Positions 1 to 12,417 of a stretch of 64,000 nt of DNA are shown piece by piece. Position numbers and translations under genes: made by a program. The notes below the pieces were generated by a model. That model saw only the letters and a program-made list of their open reading frames with translations. It searched no databases and was not told where the DNA came from. This DNA is from Erodium maritimum (lineage: Eukaryota > Streptophyta > Magnoliopsida > Geraniales > Geraniaceae). The stretch covers positions 12,281,001 through 12,345,000 of the forward strand of contig OY997594.1 in NCBI GenBank assembly GCA_963921825.1, given 5' to 3'. Position 1 is the stretch's first letter; each line of letters opens with the position of its first letter.

Positions 1-1366
1 TCTAATCAAACAAAAATGTTAGACTTCTAATTTTAAAATGAAATTTTATTACTAGTTGGGCCAATTTTGATCTCGACTCAAATTTGTTCTTTAGAAAAAA
101 AAAACAATTCTCATCCAAAAGAAAGAGATATTTTCTTGATTGTTGAACGTTCTAACAACTCTATGCGTCTTTATTTAGCAGTGAAAACTATCGTTAACGA
201 AACAAAACATGCAAGTTTAATTTATCAGTGATTAGTGAACAAAAAATAGGGATCAAACAAAAGAATGAAACAAACCAAAGAAAAAAGTGTGAATATCTAT
301 ATATCACACAATTTGGTTGAAGAATGACAAACAATTTATCAACTTCATTACGGAAATGCTTAAACCGAAATAACGTGAGAAAGTAAGTTGTCAAGAGAAA
401 GAGAAACCCTTCCAAATTTATTGCAATAAAATAGGTTTTACGAAAGTTTCATTTCATGATTAATCAAGATAATAAGTAGAGTTGGCTTTATATACATATC
501 ACATGAAGTTCTATTGTTCATACTTATGGAAAGTGATTCACTCATTAGAGATGAAGATGTTTCGTAATCGTTGACATGAAGATGTTCAACAGTGCACAAA
601 GACCAAAGGCCATAAACATGAATGATGATTTATTTCTGGTTCTTGAGTCCAAAATCAAAAAGATCAATAAACATGAGTTTGTTTATAAACGTCTTTAATA
701 TTTAGAGAGTAATAACAATTACATGAAGTTTGACATAAATCCTGAGGTAACCAGGAGAATGTGTTGGGTTTGTCCTATTTTGTTTTTGTCGGTTAAATTG
801 TGGGTTTCAATACCAAATACTCTTGGTTCTTAAAAGTTCTCACTTATCTACTACATTGCACTATTATTCTAAGTTCTGACGGGTTTCTTATTTTTAGTTA
901 TATTTGATTATCATAGTTGAAATCCATATTTAGTATTTAAAAATTATTTTTAAGTGTGAAAACTTCTAGAAGATAATGAAAATAGCTAACCATACACAAC
1001 GTCACATATATTCTAGATAATTTAGTGCAATTTTCTAGAATTATCTTGAGCCTATAACATCCAAACATGACATGAATATATCTTATTTAAAGATAAATGT
1101 GAATGCTTAAATACATTGATTTTTGTATTGAATTCTAGACGGTAAATATTATCCATTGAGGGTATCTTGTTAGAAACTAATATTCATCATCCATTATATA
1201 TTTTTTTAGTGTTATAAATAGATGTTGAAGCTCATTTGCTCAATATCATCTAGTATAATCTTTTTATATGAGCAAGTTTACTTATTTTCCTATTATGTTC
1301 TTTCATAAGAAAAAAAGTTATCGATCAAGTTCTCGCTTTAGGCCCCAATAATCATTGGGCCAGCTC
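1..1366 (-). mobile_element. hAT-like non-autonomous repeat, copy A (cut by window edge)
   Basis: Read on the minus strand, this stretch matches 58868-60100 on the plus strand over its whole length, with many small indels. Both copies begin with a GGGCC(G/A)GCCC-like end followed by GGGGCCTAAAGCGAGAA. A third partial copy lies at 20041-20436. The GGGCCGGCCC-type terminus and the GGGCCTAAAGCGA motif are typical of plant hAT elements of the TTF zinc-finger kind; that assignment is recalled, not tested. No transposase remains. Both copies keep a short AT-rich frame containing HFxNEVDKLxVI, which I read as shared DNA ancestry rather than a gene. The other end is outside the window. Confidence 0.5.
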
Positions 1367-1729
1367 TAACCTTCAACATATCCGCAGTAGGGGATGACAC
1401 AGTAAAAGAAACATACACTGAAGCATCGCGTATATGCATGTGTCATTTGAATGTCTTAAAGTCTTGTAGCTTCCCTCGGTCTTTCGAACAGCTTTTATGT
1501 TGTGCATGGTTAATCGGCGCACTGATAAACTCTTCCAAAGGATTCCAAAGTAAGGTCATCACCCCAAGCTTCCAATGCTTTCGCTGGTCCTTCCTCAATT
1601 CTTTGAGAGCTTTTTTCGTACTGTATCAGAATTTGTCTTTACCACTTTTACCGCAGTAGTGCACATGTCCTTTGTTATCTAGGTAGAACTTATTCTTGAA
1701 GCGATCCAACTCGAACGATCCCCTATTGG
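1367..1729. other. Unassigned DNA between hAT copy A and Tekay element 1
   Basis: No recognisable gene or repeat. The minus strand has a stretch with a fairly coding-like composition but an in-frame stop, and no family was recognised. It is the sequence into which Tekay element 1 inserted; its continuation is at 12418. Confidence 0.4.
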
Positions 1730-3838
1730 TGTCATGCCCCAAATCCGGTATTGACCGGACACGAGACGTGACTTAAAGATAAAATAAAATATAACAATAA
1801 AAGCATCTCAAATTGAATATAATCCTCCAAGTTTAGTTTAAAAACAACATGTCTCAAAATGAAAGAAGTTCCAAACAAAACCTTTACACATAAGGTTCAT
1901 AATAAAAGACCAACACAATCTCTAAATGTAAGACACCCGGACCCCATGGAAGCTCCCGAGCCTCGAGTCCTCTACTCATCAATCAAGACTGTAACAACAA
2001 CAGATAAACAAAGTAGGGGTGAGCTTACAGTCAGTAGGTAAAATACATAACATGGTCCAATCCACCGACTATGATAATTTTACACTTACCAGTTACTTAC
2101 CAACCACGATCCATCGATCACCTGATCATACCGTTTGGTACAATCAGCTATACTTGATCCTCCATTCAATCATTCACTCATTCAATCAGTCAAGCATTTA
2201 AGCATTCATTTAAGCGCATTCAAACAGTCAAGTTCAACATTCAAATAATCTAGTTGTATTAGACTCTTAGCTTATCCAAACTAAGCAACCAAGCATGTGA
2301 AGCTAACACAACTAATCCGAGGGCTCATCACGGCCTCTCTACCAGTAAAGCAATTTCCAGGTATTGAAAGCGAGTTACACTATTGATTTGCTTCCTAAGC
2401 ATGCATACTAGACACATCCGGTTATTAATAATTGAAAGGCAATTATTCTAGTTATTCGCATCCTATATGCATTTCTAGGACCTTTCCAATTTTATTTATC
2501 TAATAGGCATGCTAAGCGTTAATTAAATGAGGAGTTAAGACTTTCCCTACCTTGTGGTCTTCCTCTAATAATACTCTGCTGTAAAGTTCGATTAGCCTCT
2601 CCTCCGTTCTTCACACGGGTCCCGGAGTGGTCTTCGTTCTTCTAGCTCGGCTCCAAGGTCTTTGAACACAATTAAACTCTAATTAAAGTATAAACAAAAG
2701 GCGAGTAAAGTCCCAAAGCCTCCCCAAAAGTCCAGTTCATAACAAAGATCGAATTTGATGAAAGACTCCCAAAAGACCCCAAAACTGTTCTGCCACGGAA
2801 TGGGTCACGGAACCGTGACACCACCCATCACGGATGACGTCACGAAACCGTGACGTGTGCCGTCACGGACTCCTACACGGAGCCGTGACGCCTCCTGTCA
2901 CGGTATCCGTGGCAGTTCTGGGCAGATTCGCCCTTCTTCAACCTCCAGCCCCTTTTTCCCGAAAAATAACCTCCAAACTCCATTTTCAGTCAACCAAAAC
3001 TCCCAAAACAGATAATTAACTCCAAAGCTCCTCTACCCATGGTAGGAATCATCAAAACCTCAACAATACAAACTAATTATAACTCCAAAAATCAATAAAA
3101 CCCAAGGATTTCCATCACACATCAACAAATACTTCTCAACAACATCATCTAACACTAACCCAATCAAAACCCAATAACTTCTAGCAAAAACAAGGAAGAC
3201 CCATGAAATGAGAGTGCTTGGAATAGAAAGTTAAGGATATATACATACCTCTAGGAAGATGAGATGATGAAGTTGGGAGGGTTTTGGAGAAGAAATGGGT
3301 AGAAGATGAATCCAATTTTCTTCTTTTCCTTTGCTTCTTCTTCAAGATCTCAAGGGAGCTCTCTTCTATCCTTTTTCCTTTAGGTTTCGACTACAACAAG
3401 TAAATGACTGAGTTTGTGATGCTCCAATTTCTTTAATAGACCTAATTGTAAAAGTACCAAAAGCCCCTTTAGATATTTTCCCTAAAGGCCCTTAGGAGGG
3501 TATAATGGTCTAAGACCACCCATTTTCCTCTCTTCCAATCTTTTATGGACATGTGTCCAAGTAGGGTCCATTAGTCTCCAAATTAAATTCCAGCACTTTA
3601 ATTAATTAGGCTTTAGTCGATAAAAAGTCCAATTTTGACCAAAGTTGACTTCCTCCAATATTATACTCAATCGAAAGGAAATGGCCCAATTAAGCCAACC
3701 GAGATGACGGCTAAGCTTTTTGGGCCCCGGAAAAGCCCTGAGTGACTTCAGGAGTCTCTAGTTGACTTTTCCGGCCGAAAGTCAAACTTGTCTAAAAATC
3801 ACCGGTTCGATCGGGATCGACCGGGGGCGGTTCTTACA
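1730..3838 (-). repeat. 3' LTR of Tekay element 1, internally deleted
   Basis: This LTR is 2109 bp against 2812 bp for its partner at 9606-12417. The difference is two deletions near 2057 and 2080 that removed the tandem-repeat block present at about 9923-10640 of the partner. The first roughly 315 bp differ from the partner at about eight positions, so the insertion is not very recent. A cluster of CACGG/CCGTG half-palindromes lies at about 2790-2910. Confidence 0.93.
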
Positions 3839-3855
3839 ATCTACCCCCCTTAAAA
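3839..3855 (-). other. Polypurine tract of Tekay element 1
   Basis: On the minus strand a TTTTAAGGGGGG run lies immediately upstream of the 3' LTR. It would prime plus-strand DNA synthesis. The same arrangement is seen beside the LTRs ending at 31985 and starting at 55054. Confidence 0.85.
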
Positions 3856-3889
3856 TAATTTCGCCCTCGAAATTAAAAACAAAAGTACC

Positions 3890-5323
3890 TCAATGGTCGA
3901 ACAGGTGGGGGTACTTCTCCCGGATCTCATCCTCTCGTTCCCAGGTCGAGTCTGCTCCCTGGTGCTTCCAGTGCACTCGTACCAAAGGGATAATAGTCTT
4001 CCGCAAGACCTTCTCTCCCGTATCCACAATCCTGACGGACTGCTCCTCATAAGAGACATCATCTGCTACCTCGATGTCTGCACACTCGATAACATGAGAC
4101 GGATCCGCCGTGTATTTCCGCAATTGGGAAACATGGAAAACGTTATGCACGTTCCCAAGCTGCGGTGGCAATGCTAACCGATAGGCTACGACTCCAACTC
4201 TATCCAAGATCTCAAATGGTCCAATGCAACGCGGTGACAGCTTGCCCCCGCCGCGGTTGAACCGCAGTAGGCCCTTCTTCGGGCTCACCCTAAAAAATAC
4301 ATGGTCTCCAACCGCGAACTCAAGCGGTCTGCGACGTCTTTCTGCATAGCTCTTCTGGCGACTCTGTGCGATCTTCAACCGCTCCCTAATCAATGTGACC
4401 TTCTCGGTCGTCTCTCTGACCATATCTGATCCAAGTAAGCTCTGATCCCCTACCTCGGCCCAACACACAGGCGACCTACATGGTCTTCCATACAAAGCCT
4501 CAAAGGGTGCCATCCCAATGCTGGACTGATAATTGTTGTTGTAAGCGAACTCTGCTAAAGGTAGGTGATCCTCCCATGATCCCCGGAAGTCCAGTACACA
4601 AGCTCGAAGCATATCTTCCAAAATCTGTATGGTGCGCTCTGACTGTCCATCTGTCTGTGGGTGATAAGTTGTGCTAAGCAGCACCTCAGTCCCCAATGCC
4701 TTCTGCAGGGTCTTCCAAAATCTGGACGTGAAGCGATGATCCCTATCAGATACCACTGACACCGGTACCCCATGAAGGCAAATAATCTCTCTAACGTACA
4801 ACCGGCTCAACACATCAATAGTGTCGGTCATCCGCATGGCCAGAAAGTGTACCGACTTGGTCAGTCGGTCAACCACCACCCAAATAGCATCGTGCCCTTT
4901 CGGCAACTTTGGTAATCAACACACAAAATCCATAGTAACGTGCTCCCACTTCCACTCGGAGATCGGTAAAGGCTGTAACAAGCCGACGGGACGCTGATGC
5001 TCGGCCTTCACCTGCTGGCAGGTGAGGCATCTCGAAACAAAATATGCGACTGCTCTACGCATCCCGCTCCACCAGAACTGTCGTCGGATGTCTCTATACA
5101 TCTTGGTGCGACCTGGGTGCACAGCAAGACGGGAGTGATGACACTCTCTCAACACGGTGTCCCTACAACCTCGGGGTACAAACAACCGTCCTCTATAACG
5201 GAGACTCTGATCAGCACTCAACTCCCAACCCTCGATCTCAACACCGTCGACCAGTCTCTCACGAATCCCTGCCGTCTCGGAATCCTCGGCATGTGTCTAT
5301 AGCACCCGAGCAACTAACGTGGG
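3890..5323 (-). pseudogene. Integrase and chromodomain region of Tekay element 1
   Basis: Integrase of the Ty3/gypsy type, which would join element DNA to the chromosome in the nucleus. The N-terminal zinc-binding HHCC region is visible near 5080-5160 (HHSRLAVHP, then CLTCQQ). The catalytic core contains VVVDRLTKS, SDRDHRF and QTDGQSERT, supplying the D, D and E residues. The C-terminal tail has LVRVHWKHQG followed by TWEREDEIREKYPHLF, the usual end of a Tekay chromodomain. The frame is continuous with the reverse transcriptase, but a TAG at 5324-5326 and a TGA at 4916-4918 interrupt it. At 5324 the sister element 2 encodes Gln, so CAG to TAG is the likely change. Confidence 0.93.
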
Positions 5324-6624
5324 CTAAGCCACCAATGTACACAAAGCCATACCATTTGTGACCTCCTCTAGCTCAAGTCTGAATGAGCTCAACTCCTCCA
5401 GCATGTCCCACTCTCGGACAGCTATGCTGGCAACACAATGAGTCGACTTCCTACTCAGAGCATCGGCGATGACATTCGCCTTGCCCGGATGATAGAGCAG
5501 CTCGAAGTCGTACTCCTCAAGTAACTCCATCCATCGCCTTTGGCGCATGTTCAGGTCGCGCTGGGAGAAAATATACTTGAGGATTTTGTGATCCGAGAAC
5601 ACCCTGAAACGCTCACCGTACAGATAGTGTCTCCAGCCCTTCAGAGCAAATACCACTGCTGCCAGCTCCAGATCATGGGTCGGGTAGTTGCGCTCATGTA
5701 CCTTCAACTGTCTCGAGCCATAAGCAACTACCTTCCCGGACTGCATCAACACACAACCCAGTCCTTCGCCTGAGGCGTCACAGTACACATCATAACCTAC
5801 TCCTCGCTCCGGGAAAATCAACACTAGAGCGGTAGTCAATCGAGCCTTTAGCTCGGTAAAGGAGTGCTCACACTCATCAGCCCATAGAAACTCTACTCCC
5901 TTGCGGGTCAATGATGTCATAGGCGCGTCTAAACTCAAGAAGTCCTGAAAAAAGCGTCGATAATACCCTGCCAATCCCAGAAAGCTACGGATCTCAAACA
6001 CATTCTTGGGCCTGGCCCACTTTGAAACTACATCGACCTTCGCCGGGTCGACTAGAATACCCTCTCGGGACACCACATGCCCGAGGAACTTCACCTCTGT
6101 GAGGCAGAACCCGCACTTCTCCAGGTTGTCGTACAACCGATGAGTGCTTAAAAGTGTCAAGACGGTCCTCAGATGCTCCTCATGCGCCTCCTCACTAGGC
6201 GAGTAAATCAAGATGTCGTCAACAAAAACTACGACAAACTGGTCCAGATACGGTCTGAAGATGCCGTTTATCAAATCCATAACGGCTGCTGGCGCGTTCG
6301 TCAAACCAAACGGCATCACTAGGAACTCAAAGTGTCCGTACCGAGTCCGGAACGCGGTCTCCTCCACGTCCTCCGCTCGGACCCTCAGCTGGTGGTACCC
6401 AGATCGAAGATCGATCTTCGAGAAGCACTTTTCTCCTCTCAGCTGGTCGAATAGATCATCGATCCTCGGCATCGGATAGCGGTTCTTCACCGTCACCCGG
6501 TTCAACTTCCGGTAAACGATACACATCCTCAAAGCTCCACCCTTCTTCTTCACAAAGAGGGCGGGTGCTCCCCAAGGGTATACGCTCGGGTGGATGAAAA
6601 CCTTCTGCTGAAGTTCCTCAAAGT
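5324..6624 (-). pseudogene. Reverse transcriptase and RNase H region of Tekay element 1
   Basis: Reverse transcriptase with [41 protein letters not shown] and the catalytic [10 protein letters not shown]. It is followed by RNase H with [31 protein letters not shown] and the closing [10 protein letters not shown]. The usual CIDYRK appears as CIVYRK. The segment just upstream (about 6550-6624) has the expected linker ending [12 protein letters not shown], but an extra T near 6618-6624 shifts it out of frame with the protease. It lies directly upstream of the integrase in the same frame. Confidence 0.94.
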
Positions 6625-6803
6625 TGTCGCTTTAGTTCGACCAACTCAGCTGGTGCAAACCGGTACGAGGCCATAGAGATCGGCACCGTACCTGGGATCA
6701 GATCGATCCTGAACTCTACCTCGCGCGCTGGCGGTAAGCCTGACAGCTCCTCCGGGAAGACCTCCGGGAACTCACGTACGACTCTCGGTAGATCTCTGCT
6801 ACT

Positions 6804-7535
6804 CTACACGATCTCTGTCTCGACTCCCGTAGTCAAGGCGGATAGGAGGACTCCGCTCTTGCTACCCATAACACAAGTAATGACTCGGTCGCCTGACCTC
6901 ACTATCACCTGACGTCGATAGCAATCGATCGTCGCTCGATATCTCGCGAGCCAGTCCATACCCAAAATCACATCAAAAGCAATCATATCTAAGACGAGTA
7001 GGTCACCAATAAAGGGGAAATCTGCCACCCTAATTGCGCGATCCCGATAAAAGATGCTCAACACTACCTCTCCCGTAACAGGTGTATCCAAACAAAGGGG
7101 TCGACTCAACGTCTCCACCCGCAAACCCAAAGAAATAGCAAAAGAAGAAGAGATGTAGGAATGGGAAGCTCCGGTGTCAAATAGAAAATATGCCCACGAA
7201 TTATACAGTAAACACGTACCCTGAGTGGCCTCATGACCGGCGTACGGTCCCTCAACTCTAGCATCAGTAACTGCATAGACTCGGCCCTGCGGTGCCGGTG
7301 GTCCTCCTCTCGGTGGTGGTGGAAGTGCCACCTGCTGCACAACCCTCGGTTGGTGTCTCTGAACTGCTGCTCCCGCCGCCTGACGCAGAGCCCTCTGATG
7401 ATGTGCCTGACGTGGTCGGTCAGGGGGTGCCTGGCGAGTCTGAGCGTGCTGGGGTCTTTGCGCGGGCGCTCCTCCAACTAGATCAGGATAAGCATGGACA
7501 AAGTGACCCTTTCGGCCACAATGGTAGCATGCTCT
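6804..7535 (-). pseudogene. Retropepsin-like protease and second zinc knuckle of Tekay element 1
   Basis: Aspartic protease of the Gag-Pol polyprotein. The active site reads LFDTGASHSY and the second conserved block reads VILGMDWLA. Upstream in the same frame (about 7490-7530) is a second zinc knuckle, CYHCGRKGHF, whose last Cys has become Tyr, so it should not bind zinc properly. Stops: TAG at 7536-7538 separates it from the first part of Gag, and TAG at 6804-6806 ends the frame before the linker to reverse transcriptase. The true frame continues past that stop with the family's [13 protein letters not shown]-like linker. Confidence 0.88.
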
Positions 7536-8700
7536 CTAATCAACCCTATGTCTATCTCCAGTCCCCTGAGGACGATCATCATGTCGCTCTGCAGGTCCGT
7601 TACCCCTCGGGCAGTCTCGTGCTAGGTGGCCCTGCTGCCCACACCGAGGACACAGCTGTGCCACCGGGGCGGGTCCAACTGATGCTACGGCCCCTGCTCG
7701 TCGCATGCTACCAGGCTGAAACTGAGGCTGAAAGGATCCAGAAACTCTCTGCCTGCGCCGGTCGCGACGATCAGACGGCTGTAGGAAGCCACTCGGCCTA
7801 GGCCTGGTCTCCCGCGCTCTGGCGGTCTCCCTGAAATGCCTCTCTATGGCTAAGGCCTGATCCACGAGTGTAGAGTACATATCGGTCCTGAAGGCGATGA
7901 CCCTGTCAGCAATCGACGGGATGAGCCTGTTTTCGAATCGTCTGCAGCGAATGTCCTCAGTCTGTACCAACTCCGGTGCGAAGCGGGATAGAGAAATAAA
8001 TCTCACTGCATACTCAGAGACGCTCAGTCCTCTCTGACGCAGTTCCAGGAACTGCTGGCGTCTGCCATCTCGAATGGATCGAGGAAAGTACTGCTCCAGG
8101 AACAACATACTAAATAACTGATAGTCACTCCCAACACTAGTCTGCAATGACTGCCACCAATAGTAGGCCTCTCCCTCGAGATGAAATGTAGCAAAGGATA
8201 CTCTCAGATGTCCCTCCGATACCCCAGAGGTATCGAGGTTGCGGGCAACCCGCTCCAACCAGCCTGCGGCTGCCTCGGGGTCTGCTCCCCCGGAGTAGAC
8301 CGACGTACTGAATCTACGGAAACCCCTGAGGGCCTAGGCCGTGAAGCTGTCAAGTTGGCCTGGCCTCTCACTAGTGACTGTTGCGGTAGTAGGCGCGGGC
8401 TGTGGTGCCGGTGCTGCAGTCCCTTGCTGCGCGCTCGTGGCTGCCAGCACTGCACGAACCACCTCCTCTAGAGGGGTCGTCTGAGTTGGCTCAGCGACTG
8501 GAGAAGTCCTGGGTGGTAACTCTGATGGTCCACCCTCAAAGCTCTGGTGCTCTGTGAAAGCAGCACCCAGGGCGTCAACTGCCCTTTCCTGCTCAGAGGC
8601 AGGTGTCTGATTCGGGCCCCCAGCTGGGCGGCTCCTGGTACCACTCCCACAGGAGGAATAATCTCAGGTAATTCACACAAGGCATAAGGCAACAGGTATA
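7536..8700 (-). pseudogene. Gag region of Tekay element 1
   Basis: Capsid/nucleocapsid precursor. The retrotransposon Gag core is visible (ERVARNLDTSG, then YYWWQSL, FLEQYFPRS, FLELRQRGLSVSEYAVRF). It is followed by a basic stretch and one intact zinc knuckle CPRCGQQGHLARDC near 7600-7645. A TAG at 8334-8336 breaks the frame upstream of the core, so the first-start ORF near 8258 is only a fragment. The Gag start codon is not certain; the N-terminal part up to about 8700 is Pro/Gly/Gln-rich and poorly conserved. Confidence 0.85.
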
Positions 8701-9590
8701 CCCCTCAATCGGGTATCTTCCCAATACTTGGGGTCTAGCATCGTAACACGATCAATTTCATCAAAACTTGGTATTTCTTTCCTTTCCACAGGTTCTCAAC
8801 ACTTTAATTTTTATCCAACCTTCATGTCGATCTCGCGTCGTTACAACCCGATTCAGGCGTCCCCGAATCTCGTTGTAACAACTTGACATCCAACCATCAC
8901 GCTCGACTACAGTGGCGCCCCTGAGTCAACCCGTGATAGTGCAAACATTTCAGTTCTACCGAAATTTCGGCATGACCTATTCGTATTTTCCACTAACCCT
9001 CCACTTAAGCGGGACATTTACCAATCAAATTCACAACATAATTAGAGTTCTCATGCTCGGCCAATTACACAACAGTACACAACACCGTTAAAAGAGTGCG
9101 AGAATACTCGGGTTCTACTCTTTATTTGTTCAAACTTCACTTTTTGGGTCAACTTCCAACTTTAATTCTCAAGGAACGGTGGTCACTTAAACAGTCAACA
9201 ATTGAATAAGACCATACTTCAACTTGAGAATTTAAGAAACGATCAACCAAAGTGGCAACACCATTAAAAAAATGGCTTAATTTGCAACGAATGCATAGCG
9301 GGTTGATCATTGCTCGTTAATCCAATCCTGATCTCAACCGTTCGGCTTCACCTATCACTGTAACTTACAGTCAATAGGGCAAGGATACCAATCAAGCAAT
9401 GCAACCATTGTAATATAAAAGATTCAAACTTAAACGAACATTGAAACAATTCACGACTCGTGTCGTTCCAACTCCCCGCATCAATGTTTCCAATTTGCGT
9501 CACTAAGTACCATGACTTAGACTTCCTAACTCTACCCACCTAATTGACGTTCGGTCCGAGGTTTTGAAAATACGTTCAAAATGAAACCAG
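8701..9590 (-). other. Leader between primer site and Gag of Tekay element 1
   Basis: Untranslated leader of the retrotransposon. I see no ORF of note and no further repeat. It holds a GTTACAACCCGATTCAGGCG-type segment that also appears near 37156 in element 2, so the leader is conserved between the two elements. Confidence 0.6.
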
Positions 9591-9602
9591 GCTCTGATAC
9601 CA
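9591..9602 (-). other. Primer binding site for initiator tRNA-Met, element 1
   Basis: On the minus strand this reads TGGTATCAGAGC, the standard plant initiator-Met primer site, three bases inside the end of the 5' LTR. Confidence 0.95.
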
Positions 9603-9605
9603 AAT

Positions 9606-12417
9606 TGTCACGCCCCAAATCCGGTATTGACCGGACTCGAGACGTGACTTAAAGATAAAATAAAATATAACAATAAAGCATCTCAAATTGAATATAATCC
9701 TCTAAGTTTAGTTTAAAAACAACATGTCTCAAAATGAAAGAAGTTCCAAACAAAACCTTTACACATAAGGTTCATAATAAAAGACCAACACAATCTCTAA
9801 ATGTAAGACACCCGGACCACATGGAAGCTCCCGAGCCTCGAGTCCTCTACTCATCAATCAAGCCTGTAACAACAACAGATAAACAAAGTAGGGGATGAGC
9901 TTACGGTCAGTAGGGAAAATACATAACAAGGGCGACCTTTAAGCTTAATAATTGGAAATTAAGGGAAACAATGCATTTCTTAACAATTAAAGAAGATAGA
10001 GCGTCCAATTAATGTCGTGGGGCATGAAGTCGCCACCCTCCGATCCACAACACTCGTTGTGTCATGTCGGATTTTCCCTCGGTCCAGAGGGGACGCATAT
10101 CATCGAGGTTACCGGTAACAACCCCTGAGGGCGCTTATCGTCGGGATTCTCGGAAACGTTTTCAAAGGGCCATATGTCATCGGGAACCAAGGTATTGCTC
10201 CCACAGGACGGTTACACTTGGGTGAATCAACCAATAACCATCCCCGCAGGGTAAACCATCCAATAACCAATGCCCTGCAGGGTCCAATAATCAATGCTCC
10301 GCAGGGTCCAATCCACCGGCTATGATACTACCCCACACCGGCACTTCCTTCGGTGTAGGTACCATACCGGGTACCGACTATGATACTACCCCACACCGGC
10401 ACTTCCTTCGGAATAGTAGGTACCATACCGGATACCAAGTCATCGGCTTAGGTACTACCCCACACCAGCATTCCCTTCGGTGTGGGTACCTTACAGGCAC
10501 TACCTCACTCGCAGCGTGGGTGCCATACCGATATAGAAGCCAACTTAAAGACTCACAAGTGGGTAACACACTCAAACAATCAAGGAGCAACCAACACTTA
10601 ACGAATCACAATTCTATCACAACACACCACAAGAATCAATCATAATTTTACACTTACCAGTTACTTACCAACCACGATCCATCGATCACCTGATCGTACC
10701 GTTTGGTACAATCAGTCATACTCGATCCTTCATTCAATCATTCACTCATTCAATCAGTCAAGGATTCAAGCATTCATTTAAGCTCATTCAAACAGTCAAG
10801 TTCAACATTCAAATAATCTAGTTGTATTAGACTCTTAGCTTATCCAAACTAAGCAACCAAGCATGTGAGGCTAACACAACTAATCCGAGGGCTCATTACG
10901 GCCTCTCTACCAGTAAAGAAATTCTCAGGTATTGAAAGCGAGTTACACTATTGATTTGCTTCCTAAGCATGCATACTAGACACATCCAGTTATTAATAAT
11001 CGAAAGGCAATTATTCTAGTTATTCGCATCCTATATGAATTTCTAGGACCTTTCCAATTTTATTAATCTAATAGGCATGCTATGCGTTAATTAAATGAGG
11101 AGTTAAAACTTTCCCTACCTTGTGGTCTTCCTCTAACAATACTCTGCTGTAAAGTTCGATTAGCCTCTCCTCCGTTCTTCACACGGGTCCCAAAGTGGTC
11201 TTCGTTCTTCTAGCTCGGCTCCAAGGTCTTTGAACACAATTAAACTCTAATTAAAGTATAAACAAAAGGCGAGTAAAGTCCCAAAGCCTCCCCAAAAGTC
11301 CAGTTCATAACAAAGATCGAATTTGATGAAAGACTCCCAAAAGACCCCAAAACTGTTCTGCCACGGAATGGGTCACGGAACCGTGACACCACCCATCACG
11401 GATGACGTCACGGAACCGTGACGTGTGCCGTTACGGACTCCTTCACGGAGCCGTGACGCCTCCCGTCACGGTATCCTTCACGGATCCGTGGCAGTTCTGG
11501 GCAGATTCGCCCTTCTTCAACCTCCAGCCCCTTTTTCCCGAAAAATAACCTCCAAACTCCATTTTCAGTCAACCAAAACTCCCAAAACAGATAATTAACT
11601 CCAATGCTCCTTTACCCATGGTAGGAATCATCAAAACCTCAACAATTCAAACTAATTCCAACTCCAAAAATCAATAAAACCCAAGGATTTCCATCACACA
11701 TCAACAAATACTTCTCAACAACATCATCTAACACTAACCAAATCAAAACCCAATAATTTCTAGCAAAAACAAGGAACACCCATGAAATGAGAGTGCTTGG
11801 AATAGAAATTTTAGGATATACATACCTCTAGGAAGATGAGATGATGAAGTTGGGATGGTTTTGGAGAAGAAATGGGTAGAAGATGAATCCAATTTTCCTC
11901 TTTTCCTTTGCTTCTTCTTCAAGACCTCAAGGGAGCTCTCTTCTCTCCTTTTTCCTCTAGGTTTCGGCTACAACAAGTAAATGGCTGAGTTTGTGATGCT
12001 CCAATTTCTTTAATAGACCTAATTGTAAAAGTACCAAAAGCCCCTTTAGATATTTTCCCACTTAAAGGCCCTTAGGAGGGTATAATGGTCCAAGACCACC
12101 CCTTTTCTTCTCTTCCAATCTTTCATGGACATGTGTCCAAGTAGGGTCCATTAGTCTCCAAATTAAATTCCAGCACTTTAATTAATTAGGCTTTAGTCGA
12201 TAAAAAGTCCAATTTTGACCAAAGTTGACTTCCTCCAATATTATACTCAAACGAAAGTAAATGGCCCAATTAAGCCAACTGTGATGACGACTAAGCTTTT
12301 TGGGCCCCGGAAAAGCCCCAGTGACTTCCGGAGTCTTCGGTTGACTTTTCCGACTGAAAGTTAAACTTGTCTAAAAATCACCGATTCGACCGGAATCGGT
12401 AGGAGGCGGTTCTTACA
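9606..12417 (-). repeat. 5' LTR of Tekay element 1
   Basis: Full-length LTR of 2812 bp with TG...CA ends. It contains a block of short tandem repeats at about 10200-10545: three units of about 33 bp carrying GCAGGGTCCAAT, then three to four units of about 58 bp carrying TACCCCACACC and GGTACCATACCGG. It also carries a CACGG/CCGTG half-palindrome cluster at about 11360-11490. Confidence 0.94.
10200..10545. repeat. Tandem minisatellite inside the Tekay LTR
   Basis: Two adjoining tandem arrays (about 33-bp and about 58-bp units) inside the LTR. They are missing from the partner LTR at 1730-3838. A related array in the third LTR copy (about 57040-57180) has a different number of units, so this is the variable part of the family. 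Confidence 0.75.

Larger units (their letters stand above)
1730..12417 (-). mobile_element. Tekay-type Ty3/gypsy chromovirus retrotransposon, element 1
   Basis: Complete but dead LTR retrotransposon of 10.7 kb. LTRs start TGTCA(T/C)GCC and end CTTACA. The flanking 5 bp are ATTGG (1725-1729) and GTTGG (12418-12422), a target duplication with one mismatch. From right to left on the minus strand the order is 5' LTR, initiator-Met primer site (9591-9602), Gag, protease, reverse transcriptase, RNase H, integrase with a C-terminal chromodomain-like segment, polypurine tract and 3' LTR. This order and the chromodomain place it in the chromoviruses, most like Tekay/Del. Several stops and one +1 frameshift disable it. 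Confidence 0.95.

Noticed and set aside
3893-7801. Plus-strand ORFs across Tekay element 1
   Set aside because: All are antisense shadows of Gag and Pol.
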